From: Hydractinia symbiolongicarpus
Taxonomy: Eukaryota; Cnidaria; Hydrozoa; Anthoathecata; Hydractiniidae
Direction of reading: 5' to 3'
Length of the DNA stretch: 64,000 nt
Assembly: GCF_029227915.1 (NCBI RefSeq)
Contig: NC_079884.1
Span: forward strand, 26,536,001 to 26,600,000
Part shown: positions 12,901 to 27,900 of the stretch, one piece after another
How the letters are laid out: each line of letters opens with the position of its first letter
Position numbering within the stretch: position 1 is the first letter of the stretch
The notes under the pieces: generated by a model
The model's input: only the letters and a program-made list of their open reading frames with translations
Database searches by the model: none
What the model was told of the DNA's origin: nothing
Position numbers and translations under genes: made by a program

Positions 12901-15900
12901 CCTCATTACACACAAAAAAGAAGCCACACCCTCCACAAACTGAAAAAAAGTCTTCACACATGCAAAAATATTTCTGAAAACAATTTATATTCACCAGTTA
13001 CCTTTCTCAGAATAATTTGTTTGCCCTAAGTGAATACTACACTGAAATATTTCATTAAAAGAACAGCTAAAATGAATTACCTCACTGAAGATATTAATGC
13101 AATCGTTTAGCAGTTTCGACCGACCAACATTAATCATAAGAGAGGGATTCTCCGCCTGACTAGGAACAATTGATGGCCTATTGACCGCATCTGTTCCTCG
13201 CACGGCAGCCAGTGAGCGTTGAAACCTAAAAACAGATGAACGTTATGCATTACATACACGATAAGAAAGGGCGAGAAAAGTATGATATGCACCAACTACC
13301 TTGACATTCTTCCCGATGCACCAGATTTGATAGCTAGAAAACTGTCTCGCTCGTAACCAGGACCTTCTGTTAGAAATAAAGTAGCAAATGCTTCAACAGT
13401 TCGATTCCATTCGACCGACTCCTCATTTTCGCTACTGCTAGATTCGTTTCCCCTAAACATTATAAGCAATGGAAATATAAACCATAACCGGAAGGTTATA
13501 ATGCGAAGATAGATTTTCAAAAAAGAATTTACCTAGACTCTTTTTTTGAAATTGAACCATCCAACCAAGATGAAATGTGATTGGCTACAGACTTTACCTC
13601 TTCCACATGTTTTTGAACACTTTTAACATCAATAAATCTTTCTTCCGCATCGATGGTATTCTTAAAGAATTTCATATTTACACTCATTTGCGCTGCACTC
13701 TCAGCGGGTGTGCCATCATCCGGTTTTCTTTTTGTGAATGGTTTTACTTTCTTCATGTAAAGATATGCATCCAGGATGTAGGTGAGATGAGTATAGCTTA
13801 ACAAACAAAATTATCTTATCTGTGTATTCTTCAATGCTGTTTTAGAAAAGCATGTTGTTAACCATAATTCTTTGCATTTCGTAGACTTACCTCAGCAAAT
13901 CAAGCACTGGCAAAGAATCTTCAGCTTCTCCCATATCCTGCTTCAACAGATACATCATGTATTCGTCTGGGTTCGAACCATACAGGTGTACCAAAGATGG
14001 ACGTCCAAGTCCAGCAATATCTCCTTCCTGGCTGCTTTTTTCCAGGCGAAGTACAAAATGCTAAACACAAGATATCATATGCATAAAAACATATATCTCC
14101 AACAGCAACAACAAAAATAGCAAGAACTGAATATAACATGACAAACCTTAGTATCAAATTCCTCTCCAACAGTTAACTGTTGTTCCAACATGTCGAGAAC
14201 ATTTCTCATCCATTTCCAACTTTTATCAAGAACATGCTGCGCTTCATTCATCAACGTTTCTTCCACAGTGTTGTTAAACTCCAGCGGCTTCACCAAAAAA
14301 GTTCCTTGCAATGGACCGTAATCCTAAAAAGCGAGTTACAAGTATATCACTTAATCGAATTAGTCACACTGTTATTCACTCAAAATATTGTCAAATTCAG
14401 CTTTTTGTTTGGAAAACTTGTACATTAAGATAATTCAGGTTGTGATGTAGTATGAATATATAGTATGAATGTTCACCTGTGTATTGTTGGATAATGAAGC
14501 TGCCAAATCCGTTGCTTCTTTCACCAGCCGACAAAACATTCTTGCAAGGTACAAATATCCAGCATGAATAGAAGGAGTATTCATTATTTGATGTTGGAGT
14601 TGATTTTGTTGATTAAATTGCCACTAAAATGAAGACATAACCATATAGTTACTTTCATATATTGATTTTATATTTCTGACAATGTTAGGGTGAAAAAATC
14701 CTGCAATGTTTTAAAAAGCTAGCTGGCTTGTTGCATCCTACTTGATCTGTAGACGACATCTAGTAATATGGTTGTAGTCCCGTTTCGGAACCGACGGATT
14801 GTACCAGATTCAGGGTACACGTTTTTTGTTGAGAACTCTGAAGTATAGGTTATTTATAATTTTGCATTCAGACAAAATTTTGATGAATCACAAAAATACG
14901 TACCAATCCTGGTGGCGGCAGCCTACTTGACATTTCGCTTCTTCGATTAACATGTCCATCTACAGCCCAAGCTATTGTTGATTGAGGTGTAATCACTTGA
15001 TTTTGGTTCCATCCAACGCCTTGCAAGTCACTTCGGCCATATTGGGAAGCGTGTTCGGAATATTGATCGTTGATTTCGATACCATCGTCGACATCTGAAG
15101 CTGATTCGTCATCACGTGATGCAGTAGGATTTGGATTGTCGTCACTCAGCATTGTCGATCCATTAGATGGTAGAGATGCACTTATTCTATTAGATCTCCT
15201 AATAAAAAAGTTAAATCTATAAATTTATCACACAACAAAACAAAAGATGGCCACGATTTTAAAACAAAAAATTAATATAGTTTACAACATGCAAAAAGTC
15301 ATATACGTTGTGACAATAAAAATTCCCCAATAGCTCTGAACTAAAAATTATATGATACTCCCGAGATTTTCCTGAATGAAAATTGTCAATTCCAAAATTT
15401 TCTGACAACCCCTTATTTTTAGTTTGGCTGTGAGCCTCAAGATTATATGTAAGGTTGCTCTTTTAAATGTGCATCCAATATTTATTCTATTTAATCCCAT
15501 CGCTCACCCTGTACAAAACACACATGTATCTTCATTATTCCAGAAAATAATACTTTTTATTGATTAGAGGCGACAACTTTATTCTGTAACGTATTATCCT
15601 TCTCAGAGGCTTTGTAACCCTCTTTGTTTTGTAATAAAACTAAATCCAAAACAATATTCATGTATAGAGCAAGATGTAAAACATTAGAAAGGCAAAAATA
15701 TCTTATCTTACTTTACTTCAAAATTTTTTTATCATTACAGTGGAAAAACACAACTTTAAAGTGTGCAGCGATCTCAATTCTTCCTGCAAAGAGTTTAGGG
15801 TGTTCTCAAGTAGTTTTTCTTAAAAAATGCAACATATTTACCTCGAAGCACTCCGTATAACTGTTCTTTGGTTCTGTGCAGTACCATTCAATGGAATATG

Positions 15901-18900
15901 TAATCTCATACCTGAACAAATACAAAGAGATAAATAGTAAAACTTTATCTTATTAATAAAACTTTATCTTATTAAAATATTCTGTAAAATCCAAATCTGT
16001 CCTGTTTTTGATTCTTCCGGTGTTGTTTCAGTTGAAAGAATGTAAACTAGTCTATTGTTGAGAGCAAAATCTGCTTTAAACAGAAGGATATTTTAGCAAA
16101 AACTCTGTCTAGATCAGTTCCAAAAATTTAAATGTCTTTGCGCTCTAACATATTCCTGTTCTGTTTCCAAGCCAACAAACTGACTGCGGGATTCAGTGCT
16201 CCATTGCATCTTAGCAGAATTCAAAAACAAACACAACGTAGATCAGCTTAAAAAACTGTTCTTAGTATATTACTCTTTTATTCAGAACAACATGTTTCAC
16301 AGACAGGATAGTTGTAGTATAATTTCATATTAAACAATACATTCTTTACTATTAATAGAGATCTAAAATACAATGTACAAACCTGAAGGAAATGTTGATC
16401 TGACCAGGGGTTGTCCACCACTTTGAATGTCACGAATAATACCTTTTGACTGAGCTTTAACTGTACCCGATCTGATTGGCTTTAGCATAGCGTCAGCTGC
16501 TCTCAGGATTTCCAACACAGATATCCATGAAAACGCTTTCAAACATAAACTAAAGAGATGATTTATTGCAAGGTTATACTCAAGTCATTACTGTGATAAA
16601 TGTTGACCAGAAAAAGAATTACCGTAAATTGTCTTTCAATCTTGTTTCTTTCTTTGAATGAACCTTGTTAGCATGTCTACCAATTTTGTATTTCAAATTT
16701 GCACCAAGGGTTGCATTTTTACTCAAACTAAGAGAGAGTTGTCGCACCAGAGCACGCACAAATCGTTGCACAGTAAACCAAGGCAGCAAACAATTAAACG
16801 TTTTCCCCCTGAAAATTTCCTGATCAGTTGGATTGCAGGAATGTAAAGATGCCAGTAATGATGGGTTTTGACTAATTTTACTTTCAAGAAACTTGATCTT
16901 TAAAGTTTTGATGAAAACTTCCAATAATATGCTATAGGGATTTAACAACAAATTCTCAGTAAAATTATCTAGCTTGTTGCAATCAACTAACTTCATTTCA
17001 CTGCATTCAATTTGTGGAAAAGGTTTATAACACATGACAGTACCCACCAGACATGGCCAATTTTTTGTTAAGTAGAAGACAGAAGCTTCAAATGTTGTGT
17101 TCCACAATAATCTAGCTTTACTTCGATGACAGTTACATGTAATTAAGTCTCGTTTTGGCGTCGCACTACTGCTTCCATTCACCTGTGGAGTATTCTCTAT
17201 GGTTTGTGGAAAGAATGGGCTAATATTTGACGACTTAGTTGATCCTTGCGCATTGTCCTGTAAAGAGTCAACAGCTGAAAATGGATGTGTTATCTGCGGT
17301 GTTAACCCTGTTGATGCATTGACCTCTATAGGCGCGAACTTTAGATTATCTAATATGCGAATACTAGGTGTAACAGGACTACTAACGGAGTCAGTTTGAA
17401 GGGATTTGCTTTTTACATTTAACGTTAAAGAGTTTCCTTTGTATTGTAAGCCTCTTCTTGCTAAGATGGGATTTTCAAAGTGTGATGAAGACTGGGTTGC
17501 ATCATCTGGATGAAGGAGTGTTTTCTTTGCACTCTCTTTTGCAGGCTTTTTCTTTTCTTGATTACTTGAAGGGGCATTAGCATCCAGTTCAATTTGCGAT
17601 GTGATTGAAAGTTTGCCAACATGACGGTTGTATTTGCAACTTGTTTGATTACATGGTCGCCAATTAAGAAATAATTTGTGTAAATGTGATGGGGAATATC
17701 GGGGATATGTTTTTATAAAATATGATAATGCCGAGTCTCCTTCTGCATTTGCTGACGTTGCAATCTTAAAATGAATAAAAAGTCAAGAAAATATTAACTA
17801 TAAAACCTTTACAGAACTGTTCATGTCTTTGACAGGATTGCTAACATCTTCATAATACACAAAGTTTGTCTGTGATTGAATTACTGAACCAGGCCAAAAT
17901 TTGCGTTTTTTAAATCAATTTTCTATTTTTAAATCAACTGTTTACGTCATTACAAAGATTGATATCAAGAGTATCATTAAAATTACAGCATTGCCTTAAC
18001 AAGTTTAAGACTAAATAACATTGAAACTGATGGAAATAACTGACGTTAACTCCTGCATCAGTAACAAATGGCAAACCAGTACCACAATTGAGCATTTTGA
18101 CAAAGCTAAGCCATCCCATCTGTTTCATAATCGACAGGTTGACAACATCATCAAAAATTCTTTAAACCCTAACATCTCTGTAACGGTTCGTTAAAACCGT
18201 ATGATCCCATACATCATTTGGATAAGCATTTAAAAGACCTACAAGTGTTCATATTTTTTTACATGTGGGCAAGCCATTAATGATATCTTCAAAATATATC
18301 TCTCTAAATTTTTGCCTCCCTAATTAAGTGGATTTTTTCTTGGCCAATCAACAAATCAAACGAGTTATAAAAAAAACAAAAAATGATACTCACCGAAGGG
18401 TTACAAGTGATTAATGATGTAACTAACCAATGCACCATGATGTCATCAAAACACTAGCAAAAAATAGAATCAGTTACAAGACAAATATTAAAAAAGGAAA
18501 ATAATCTAACATCTTTTATTTATCAATAATACCTTGCTAATTGTTTCTACACGACTCTGCGATGATAAATCTTGAGACGTTGGAATAGTTTTAAAGGCTG
18601 CAGTTGAACTGCTACCAGCAGCTGAATCCATGTTAAAATCAGACGTATTAGCTTTATCATTTGCTAAAGCATTAGAATCCACAAAATCTGATAAATTTTC
18701 CTACAAAAGAAGTAACATATATTTAAAAAACCAATACAACCAGCATTAAAAGAGAACAACGAACTATACTGACCTGGTAATGTTGAACTTGTAACAAGTG
18801 TTGTACCACACTTAACAAGGCACCACTAGGGTGATCGTTTTTCATAAGAAGACTGTGATTATTCATTTCAGTAATAGCTTGGTACATTTCGTTCAAATCA

Positions 18901-21900
18901 CCAAACATAACTAAGCCTTAAATAAGAATCCATAATGAAACAGAATTTATGAAATACATATGGGAACAAAAATTTGTGGGATGACAAAAAAAATTCTGTA
19001 AAGTACACTAGAATTAGTCAACCACAAAAGTTTATTTCTATAAAATGTGCAAATTGTAAAGGGATCCCAAGGTACTTTTACAAGCTGTGCTTATTTGAAA
19101 GATTTGCCTGAAAAATTGCCAATGCTACATCCACTTTTTGTTAAAAGCTTGTGTGACTACATATGCTTCACGGCCATTATATCCCCCCTCGTTACTAACT
19201 TTCAAACTGCAGTCTTTTTTGTGGCAAGTTAAAAAAGGACTGGAGCAACTTTTCAAAAAAAAACAACAACAGTTTTCAATACCATTCAAAGTGGTTGCCA
19301 TGGGATCCCTTTAAGGAAACTACAAAGCTTACTACAGTCAAAAAATAAATATATAGAAATATTTTTTTCTTTTTAATTCTTTAAACACATCAAACTAAAA
19401 TAAAAATTTAAAATTGAATTTCCAAAATATGGGGTTGGTTTTATCATCTTTTTTCTTCTCGTAAGGTAAGAGTAGTTAGTATAAAGCTTCTGGCGATTAC
19501 AAAGAGTATTTTCCCCTTTCGTTGTCACATGCAGCCCAAAAGATTTTATCAATAAATTCTGAAAACATAAACTTACCTTCCTTGGCATTAGCCCTGAGTA
19601 TATCAGCGCGATTGATGGTGTATCTTGCACTACTGGCACCATAACGAGGTCCAATGTTAATGTACGATGGTGGACGTTGTGGTGTGTTCAGTTTTATTTT
19701 TCCTTTCTTTGATTGTGTTTCTGGAGGTTGCTTTTTTTCAAAAACTAAAATTTAAAAATACATAATATATACCACAAAATACTTTAATTCAGGAAGACCT
19801 GTGAAAATATCAAAGAAAAAATCAGCTTTCAAAGGGACGCCAGAAGAAGGAATTTGTGAAGTTTGTAACGTACCTTTTGCCTTTTCTCTAACACTTCTTT
19901 TTGGCCAACATGGTTTAGGTATGGGCATGATGGCCCGATATACAGATGGAAATCGGGATTTAAAAAGTTTTAACAAAAGTCTGGGTGAATAACTTGGTGG
20001 GAGATTTGATACTTTCAGCGTGTTGAACCATTGTTGCGATGAAGACTTCTTTGAAGAATTTTGTATTAATGCATGAAGTGGAGTTAACCCAGAAAATAAG
20101 GGTGTGCATATTGCCTTTGTGAATAGATTCATATCTGAAATATAACAGTAATGGCCTGCTCTTAACAACTCTACACATGGGAGATGTTTAGGAAGTAAAA
20201 CAGATTATTGAATTGTTAACAAAGCAAACAGGCAAATACCATACCACGTAGGCAATTTTTTTGCCGAATTTTGAATTTGTCAAAACAAATAACTTTTTAA
20301 TAAAAGCAGAAAACATTTTTTTATTTCCTGATGGATAGAATTCAATGTGCTTGTTTCTCAACAACAAACAAAAAAGTAATTTTAGAAATTAGAACAAGAA
20401 GATTACCAGAAGGTACCGCAGTTTTACATGCATTTTTACCATCTCGTTTTATAGCTTCTAAGATAAGATAAGCTCCTCTAAGGTTTTGCATCATAATGGC
20501 GCTCATGAATGGTGTGCAACCATGACTGTCACGCTCACAAAGCTAAACATAGATATTACCAAAAATACAGAATTTGACTTTTTGAAAGAAATTACATTTT
20601 CAGGAAAAAGAATTTATACTATATATATTCTAGACTATCCAATATTGATGATAATATTTAAAAAGACTTTGTAAATAAAATAATAAGAAGAAAGATTAAA
20701 AAAAGAATTAGACAGAGCTTACAAGTGTTTTTATTTTCAACCATGTTGAAGGATTGTTCAGCAGTTGTTGCAATATTGCATTTTCTTCTTCATTTCTCAC
20801 ATCCATGATATTTCCTTGTACAGGTGCTAAACATTAAAAAGGGGTGTCAGATTAGGAAATTGTTTTCAACTTCTTGATTATTCATTTAAGGTAAAGGGAT
20901 TTCTGCCTTAAAAATGACTTTTTTATATGATGTGGAGAATAAAAAGTTGTTTATCGTGTTTTTTTTTAAATCTTTTTTCTTTCTCAAGATACTAAGCTTC
21001 AAAATTTCCAGCTGACTTTATGACATCATCATTGATGATGCAATAAGGTAGTAAGCGTAAATTATTACTTGATATATCTGGCAAATTTACTTAATATCAA
21101 AACTTTTAAGCAGTGTGGATTTATGCTGTTGATGATATCTTAGCATGTGCAAAGTTTTTTAGTTTAAAAATGGCCTCATCTTGAATTATATGTAGAAATG
21201 TGATGTCAGCATTTTTAAAAACATACTTATGACATCATAAGATCCCAGAAATTGAATATTTAAAATCTTGAATAATTTGAGAATGAAAAAAGATTTTAAA
21301 AAAAAAATCCAAAGGGCTTGATAAACATCTTTTTATTCTCACAACATATAAAAAATCATTTTTGAGGCAGGAATCTCTTTTAAGGTACTTATTTTTTGGC
21401 AATATAGTTCATCAGAAAGAGTAGGAAAAGGTCACACAATGGAATACATCGAATTGAAGGGAAGTTAGGACTTTTTGTAAAAACATGTTTTACATTAGTT
21501 TCACAAAGCTTGGTTTCAATTAGCCTTTTTAAATTTTTGTGTGTATCGCTTGGAAGAAGTGTTACTTGCAAAATAGGTTCTGCTTGGAAAAAGTTCAGAG
21601 AGTTACTTCCTCTGTTGACTAGCAGATTCTTGTCAATTGTGTTAAAAAGTAGGTTGTATGAGGCCTGTGTAAGAAGTGTTATGTTGTACGGTAGTGAGAC
21701 ATGGGCAGTGAAGCAGGAAGATCTTGACCGTTTACAAAGGAATGATATGAGAATGGTGGATGTGTAACGCCAGTCTTGCAGACAGAAAGAGTTCAGATGA
21801 GCTAATAAGCAGGATAAGTATCCATAGAATTAAAGATGTTATCCAGATAAAAAGATTGAATTGGCTGGGACACTTGGAAAGAATGGAGGGGGATAATTGG

Positions 21901-24900
21901 GTAAGAAAGTGTAGAAACTTGATAGTTCCTGGGGCAAAGCCCAGAGGCAGACTGAGAAAGACTTGGCAGGAGGTTATAAGGACAGACTTGATACAAAGGA
22001 AGTTGAGTTTAGATCTAACACAGTCTAGATCAGGATGAGGGTCATAAATATACCCCATCCAACCCATGCTAGGATGGAAAACGGACGTTAAGCCGAGAAT
22101 GATGACGATGATGATGATGATTGCTAATGCAGTTACCATAATAAAGATAAGAATATAAATATCTTAAAAATGTAAACCTTGTCAAATCTTGTCAAATGAT
22201 CTACAGAAAGAAAATTTCAATTTTTTTTATTTATCTATCATTTCTTTATGCAAACAGTTACCCTTAGAGACATGTCATTTATACATTATATAATTTATAT
22301 CATTTGTATAAATGTTTGTTCAAGAATCCCCTTTAACAAAAAATTAGCCTGTTTCTAAATACATCACAGTTTATTATGAACAATAATTCTTAGTTCCTAT
22401 TCTTACAAACACAAAATGTTTTTCCAGTAGTTACTTAACTAACAAAAAGAATCCTTGCATTTGACAGATAACACAAGAACAACAAAGAGTCCTTACATTT
22501 TACAGATGTTTTTATAATATTTGCCACAGCAATATGCATGACGTTCTGATTGCCGTTACAGTATTCGCCAAACATTGATTTCGTTTCAATTTCATTGCCA
22601 ACTGGATTTAAATCAGACGTAATGTCTACCTTCATTTTTTTCTTTGAATTTTCATCCACTTGACCCATTGACAGCAAGTTCTTTACGGCAACCAGATCAC
22701 CGTTTTTAATGGCTGTTGTCAAAGGTGCTTTTTTAGGCACTAAAACACAGGTTTGTCTGATTAAAAAATTAAAATATACAGAACGAATTGTATAATACCC
22801 AATAAAAATTAATTTTGATAATTGAGAAAACACTGGTCAACTGTAACTTATATTTCTTTATGCCAACACCAAAAAAATAGTCTTCATATTCCAATTGTTG
22901 CAGCAAATTATCGCCTGTGTGGAGATGCAACCGACGGAAGTGTATTTTAAATCTGTTTGTTGTGCTAGTTTATTATTCTCCCATAAGTGTTTTTAACTGC
23001 TAGTAACACATAAAACATCACAAAAAAAGCTATGATCATAAAATAATAATAAAAAAATTGAAATTAGAAAACAAACCTGCAAGAACTGTGAGAATCTTAT
23101 CTGTTTTGTTTCTACCCCTCTCCAGCAAAATAAATGATGTCATTGGACAAATTTCAAGCAGAGGTGGATTAACTAAACAACAGCTAAACCGGAAGGGGTA
23201 AACACACCCTTTATTGTCTAACATTAATGTGCACTGGTTATGTAAATTTCCAATTGAAAACAATTTGGGTCTAATAAGAGTAGTACTATCAAAATCATGA
23301 TGAGAAATATCATCTCCATTGACAAGTTTTCGTTTTAAATTCTTTTCACCAGAGGTATGGCCAGTTGGCATTGAAAACGATCTGGAAAACCTTGGAAATC
23401 TTCCTTGTTTATTTAAACTGTTATCTAATTCCTGAAGTGATTTTGCCTTACTTAGTAATTCTTCATCTGTTTCACTGACATTAAAAATATCCCTATCTTG
23501 TTTACAGATGTTCTGTTCTTCGCTAAATCTAGGTTTTCTTTTTTCTATGGCAAGACATAAGTTTGATTCATACGCTGGTGTTGCTTCATACTCAACAGTG
23601 GAGTTTGAATCTGGTGTTAAAACTTCATTTTCATCAATTTGCGATTTACCACAGGTTAACCAAGATGAATAATGGTAGTTTAAACATTGCGGATACATTA
23701 AAAATGCCTTGTTATCCACAGTTCTAATGACAAGCAAAGTAATACCAAGTTCACTGGCTGCAACTGCAGCAATAGTAAAATTCTTATTTGTAAATACTTC
23801 TTTTGGATTGAGTGAAATATGTTTTTGATATCGATTTCTTCCTGTTTTGCAGTTTTGCTCGCTATTAACTTTTTCTAGTGATGCTTTAAAATAAACTTTT
23901 AACTGTGTCACATCTGTTTCTATTTCTGTATGCTTAACAATAGCATAAGGACCATCTAAACTGACAACTTTGCCAGTAAAAGAGTGTTGGTCTTGCAAAA
24001 ACACTACATCTTTAGATTCCCATACTTCAGCATTAGGTTTTACTTTCTCTTCTTCTTTATTTAACAACTGCTCAGAAAAAACTCTGACATCTACCTTTTT
24101 AATTGTAGACTCGTTTCGAGTATCTCCATCATACATTTTTCCCAACACAACACCAAATTGACTAGTTATATTGTTAAACACTAAAGCGCCGGTCTCATTC
24201 TTATCTTGCTTTGAGAGTGAAACAGTATCACCTACCAATATTTCAGTATTGGCATGGGAATTAAATTGGCTTGGTTTAACATTTAAATTCCTTTCTGATG
24301 AAGGAGCCAAACCCCTAAAATAAATTTTGTGAAAAAATCAAAATTTAACAGTGAAATAATACACCTTTTTTTGTAATTTCCTAACTTCGAATAAATGCAC
24401 ACATGGTTCTCGCCCCCTAAAATTGTTCTACTTAAAATGAATGATTTAACAAATGATTTCAAGTTAATTTGTAAGTTTAAACTACGGTTAAAGTAAATAA
24501 GTAAGTACGGTAAAAAAAATGTTGATTTTAAAGCAATAAATACAAAGCATTTAAAGCATTTTTTCTGGACGATATTCTTTGCTAGTACATTTTCTGCATA
24601 ATATTTAACCCTTTAATATTCTCTCCCATTTTATTTTTGTTTTATTTTCAAACCCATGTGTAAAATATGGTATAAATTTAAATATGCTATAACTTTAAGT
24701 TGCTGACTTACAGCCTTTTAAGGCTGTTACTTTTTAAACCTTATCACCTTTTTGTGTACATACAATAAACTTTTATAATGTTTTATATATGTGCCATCAA
24801 AGTTAATTTGCTTTTACAGATTAACAGAGCTTTTTCTGATGATAAACCATGATAAAGGTAAAATAAAACCAGGAACTGCCACTAGATGTTGCATTAGAGT

Positions 24901-27900
24901 TTTAATGTTTCAAATCCTCTGAAGCAAAATGCAAAACATAAATATTTCTGTTATGTATGCCCAGTCTTTTTCAGGAATGTTTGAGTAGGTGTGCGATGAT
25001 TCGCACGTGCAAATCAAGTAACGCGTGCAATGTAAAACGCACATGCAAAGGATGTTACGCTTGTGATACAGGCTCTGAGGTTGATCTTAGTTGTGCTTTC
25101 GTTTTGCGGTAGAAAAGTGAGGGACGTTTTGAATTGTGAACCCAAAACACAATGATCGAGCATCTACGTATAGCGACTCTCTCAATCTTAACTTCCTTTT
25201 CTACATGTTAGATATAGTATGCATGACTATACTGTCATTTTCATAAATTCATTCGGCGATCGCACGCCTTTCCTGAAAAAGCCTGTATGCCAGAAATTAT
25301 CCGGCCACTAATACTTTTAAAATTGGTAGAACCTATACCTGCTGCAATCTTTTACATTTTCTGAAAAAAATGTCAAATTTTTGCCTACCCAGATTGCACT
25401 TGGGAGAGTGGTTTTCTTTTTAAATGTATAGATCTCAAGGAATTTTACCCTGAAACTTTTCAGGTTTAATTACGCTGCATAAATTATGATGCCATATTTA
25501 AGTAATAGCAAATTTTGATATTTTCAGTCTTCAATAATTTTAGATCTGTGAAGTTTAAAAAAGAATCCCAAACTACATGTTTACATTAACACTTAAAATA
25601 AAGTTCTTACCACCAAAAAGCTTTTCCAGTAATTGTTTGAAGAACTGTGAAGAATGTTGAGCATTGCACATCAGCGATATCTTCATTAATGATTTCATTA
25701 AAATACATTGGTTCGTGTGATAGTGTTTTTATCAAGGTAGGTTCTGTACCCCCGTTTCGTACTAAAATTAAACATTTAGGAGTACTCTTAGAACAAAAAG
25801 TGCGCAGGTCTACTTAAATATCCCCCAGGTCAGTAAAATATAGATAATGCAGGTCATTTGTGACTGCTGATTCACAGTACAGTTCTATAAACTTAGCGAA
25901 GTATGGATATCAACTCAGTTTATATCTGTGTACACATTTCAGCCGCATTTTTAAGAGCTAAAGCAAAATTCTGTTACACATGAAGGACAGACTTATATGT
26001 TATATGGACAGACTTGATACAGAGGAAGTTGAGTTTAGATCTAACACAGTTTAGTTACACATGAGAAATAAACTTACTGCAAAAAGCTCTGTCATAAAAT
26101 GTAACACAGCCTTTTGACTCAAGGACAACTGTGGCCCTGAACATATTACAACCAATACACGTGATCTTTTCTTTCCCGTTCCAAGTAAATGTTGATTTTT
26201 TAGGAGTTGATTCATCATTAAACCAAAACCATAAAACACCAGCAGCATCCAGTAACAAAAAAGAACTTTCCATTGCATAGATTGCAGTGAAAATAACCTC
26301 ATCCTAACAAATATAAACAAAATAAAAATAAAAACTACCACTTGGGGTTTCAGATTTTTTGTTTGGTGAGAAATGACAAAGGATTAACAAAATGTCCTTA
26401 GCAACAGTGACAATTTTCCCCAGCAACAGCATTTTTATATACCTATGGCTACGATTAGATTCACACAGCTGCTAAAACATATATGAACATGCACCTGATG
26501 AAGCTGACTAAATGCGTAAAATATTTAAATAGCTTTATCTTTTTAGGTTTTTTGGTTATTAATCAGGATTTTAGCCAGAAATTCACAATTGGGGCATTTA
26601 GATTTTAATTATGAAAAATGCATAATTCTAAAATTCCTCGAAACAACTCTGTTGACATCAATTCATGTTTTAACTTGCCTGTTATCATTTTCAAGTTCTT
26701 TTGTGCAACCATACTGACCTTATAATTTTATTTTCAAGTAATGCCTTGTTGTTGCACATGATTCGACAAAAAACAAAATATTTTTTGACAAAATATGTCA
26801 GTTAGATGAAAGTTTGTACAAAAAATAGATGCTTGATTGAAAAAGTGACCTAGTATTTTCCAATTGGGAATTGTTCTTCAACAGACAAATAGCTAGCTAT
26901 TATATTATTATATACATATTATAAAATTCAATGTATTTGAAAATAAGTTAAAAGTACATAACTGTCAGTTTCACGCTGAACGATTATCAAATGTCGTTCA
27001 GCAAGTTTTAGGAAAGGTTTTAGAAGAAAAAACCTAAAAAAAGTATGAGAATAATTCCTTTAGGAGATTTTGACAAAAATTTTAGGAGGAAATGAAAAAG
27101 TTTAATACAATAATACAAAATCCAGTGTGCCTGTTAGGGGCATGGAAGCATGCACTTTCTTCCCTAATAAATAAGCAAGAACTTTATCTTCATTGTTGAA
27201 CAACAAATTACTTATTATGACCTTAATTTACACTATATTAAAGCAGTGAAGCCATTGCATTGCAGTTATAATTTTGAGGACAACAACTGGAAACAAGTTG
27301 AAACACCACCTGCATGGAAGCTCTAGGGACTGCTTGGGACTAAACTGAGACCAATTTCCAAAGCTGGGTCAACCCACTTGTTTCGCAACAGGCGGGTTGA
27401 TGATGTCAGCAAAAAACATTTAAACACCATTATTTCTTCAACCATTCAACAAAAGGATATGATCCAATACATTTTTTTGATCAACATAAGCAATGGGAGT
27501 AACTGTAAAACAAAATGTCTTAACAAATGTTTTGGTACATTAGCAGGTCTTTACTGACATCAACAAAATCTTAAACCTCCATGTCTCCTCAACTGCTCAT
27601 TAAAAGTGAATATAGATTTATATAATTTCTTAATCAACATTTCAAGCTTGAGGCAACAGATAAACAATTTTTTAAAAATTTTTTGAATATGCACTGCTGA
27701 CATCATAAAAATGTCTAATACAACCTATATTTTTTCCATTATTCTTCTGCTAAGTAGATTCTTCCATGGGCTGAGCAACTAGTTTCTAATAAACCCTTTT
27801 TTTTTAAAAAAAAAGTAAAAATATAATAATTACTTGGAAAGATAAAAAACAGTTTTACAGTGCATAAAAAAATGAGATTCTAGGACATTTTTTATAATTT

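Noticed and set aside
19752-19873. Extension of the frame beyond the exon ending at 19874
   Set aside because: A GTACGT donor at 19874 joins in phase to the exon starting at 19744, so the rest is intron.
19801-19992. Plus-strand frame with a CEVC motif
   Set aside because: It is the antisense shadow of a UBR5-like exon, not a zinc finger.
26055-26341. Two overlapping minus-strand frames in different phases
   Set aside because: Only the frame containing LLLDAAGVLWFWF continues in phase with the neighbouring UBR5-like exons; the other is a shadow.
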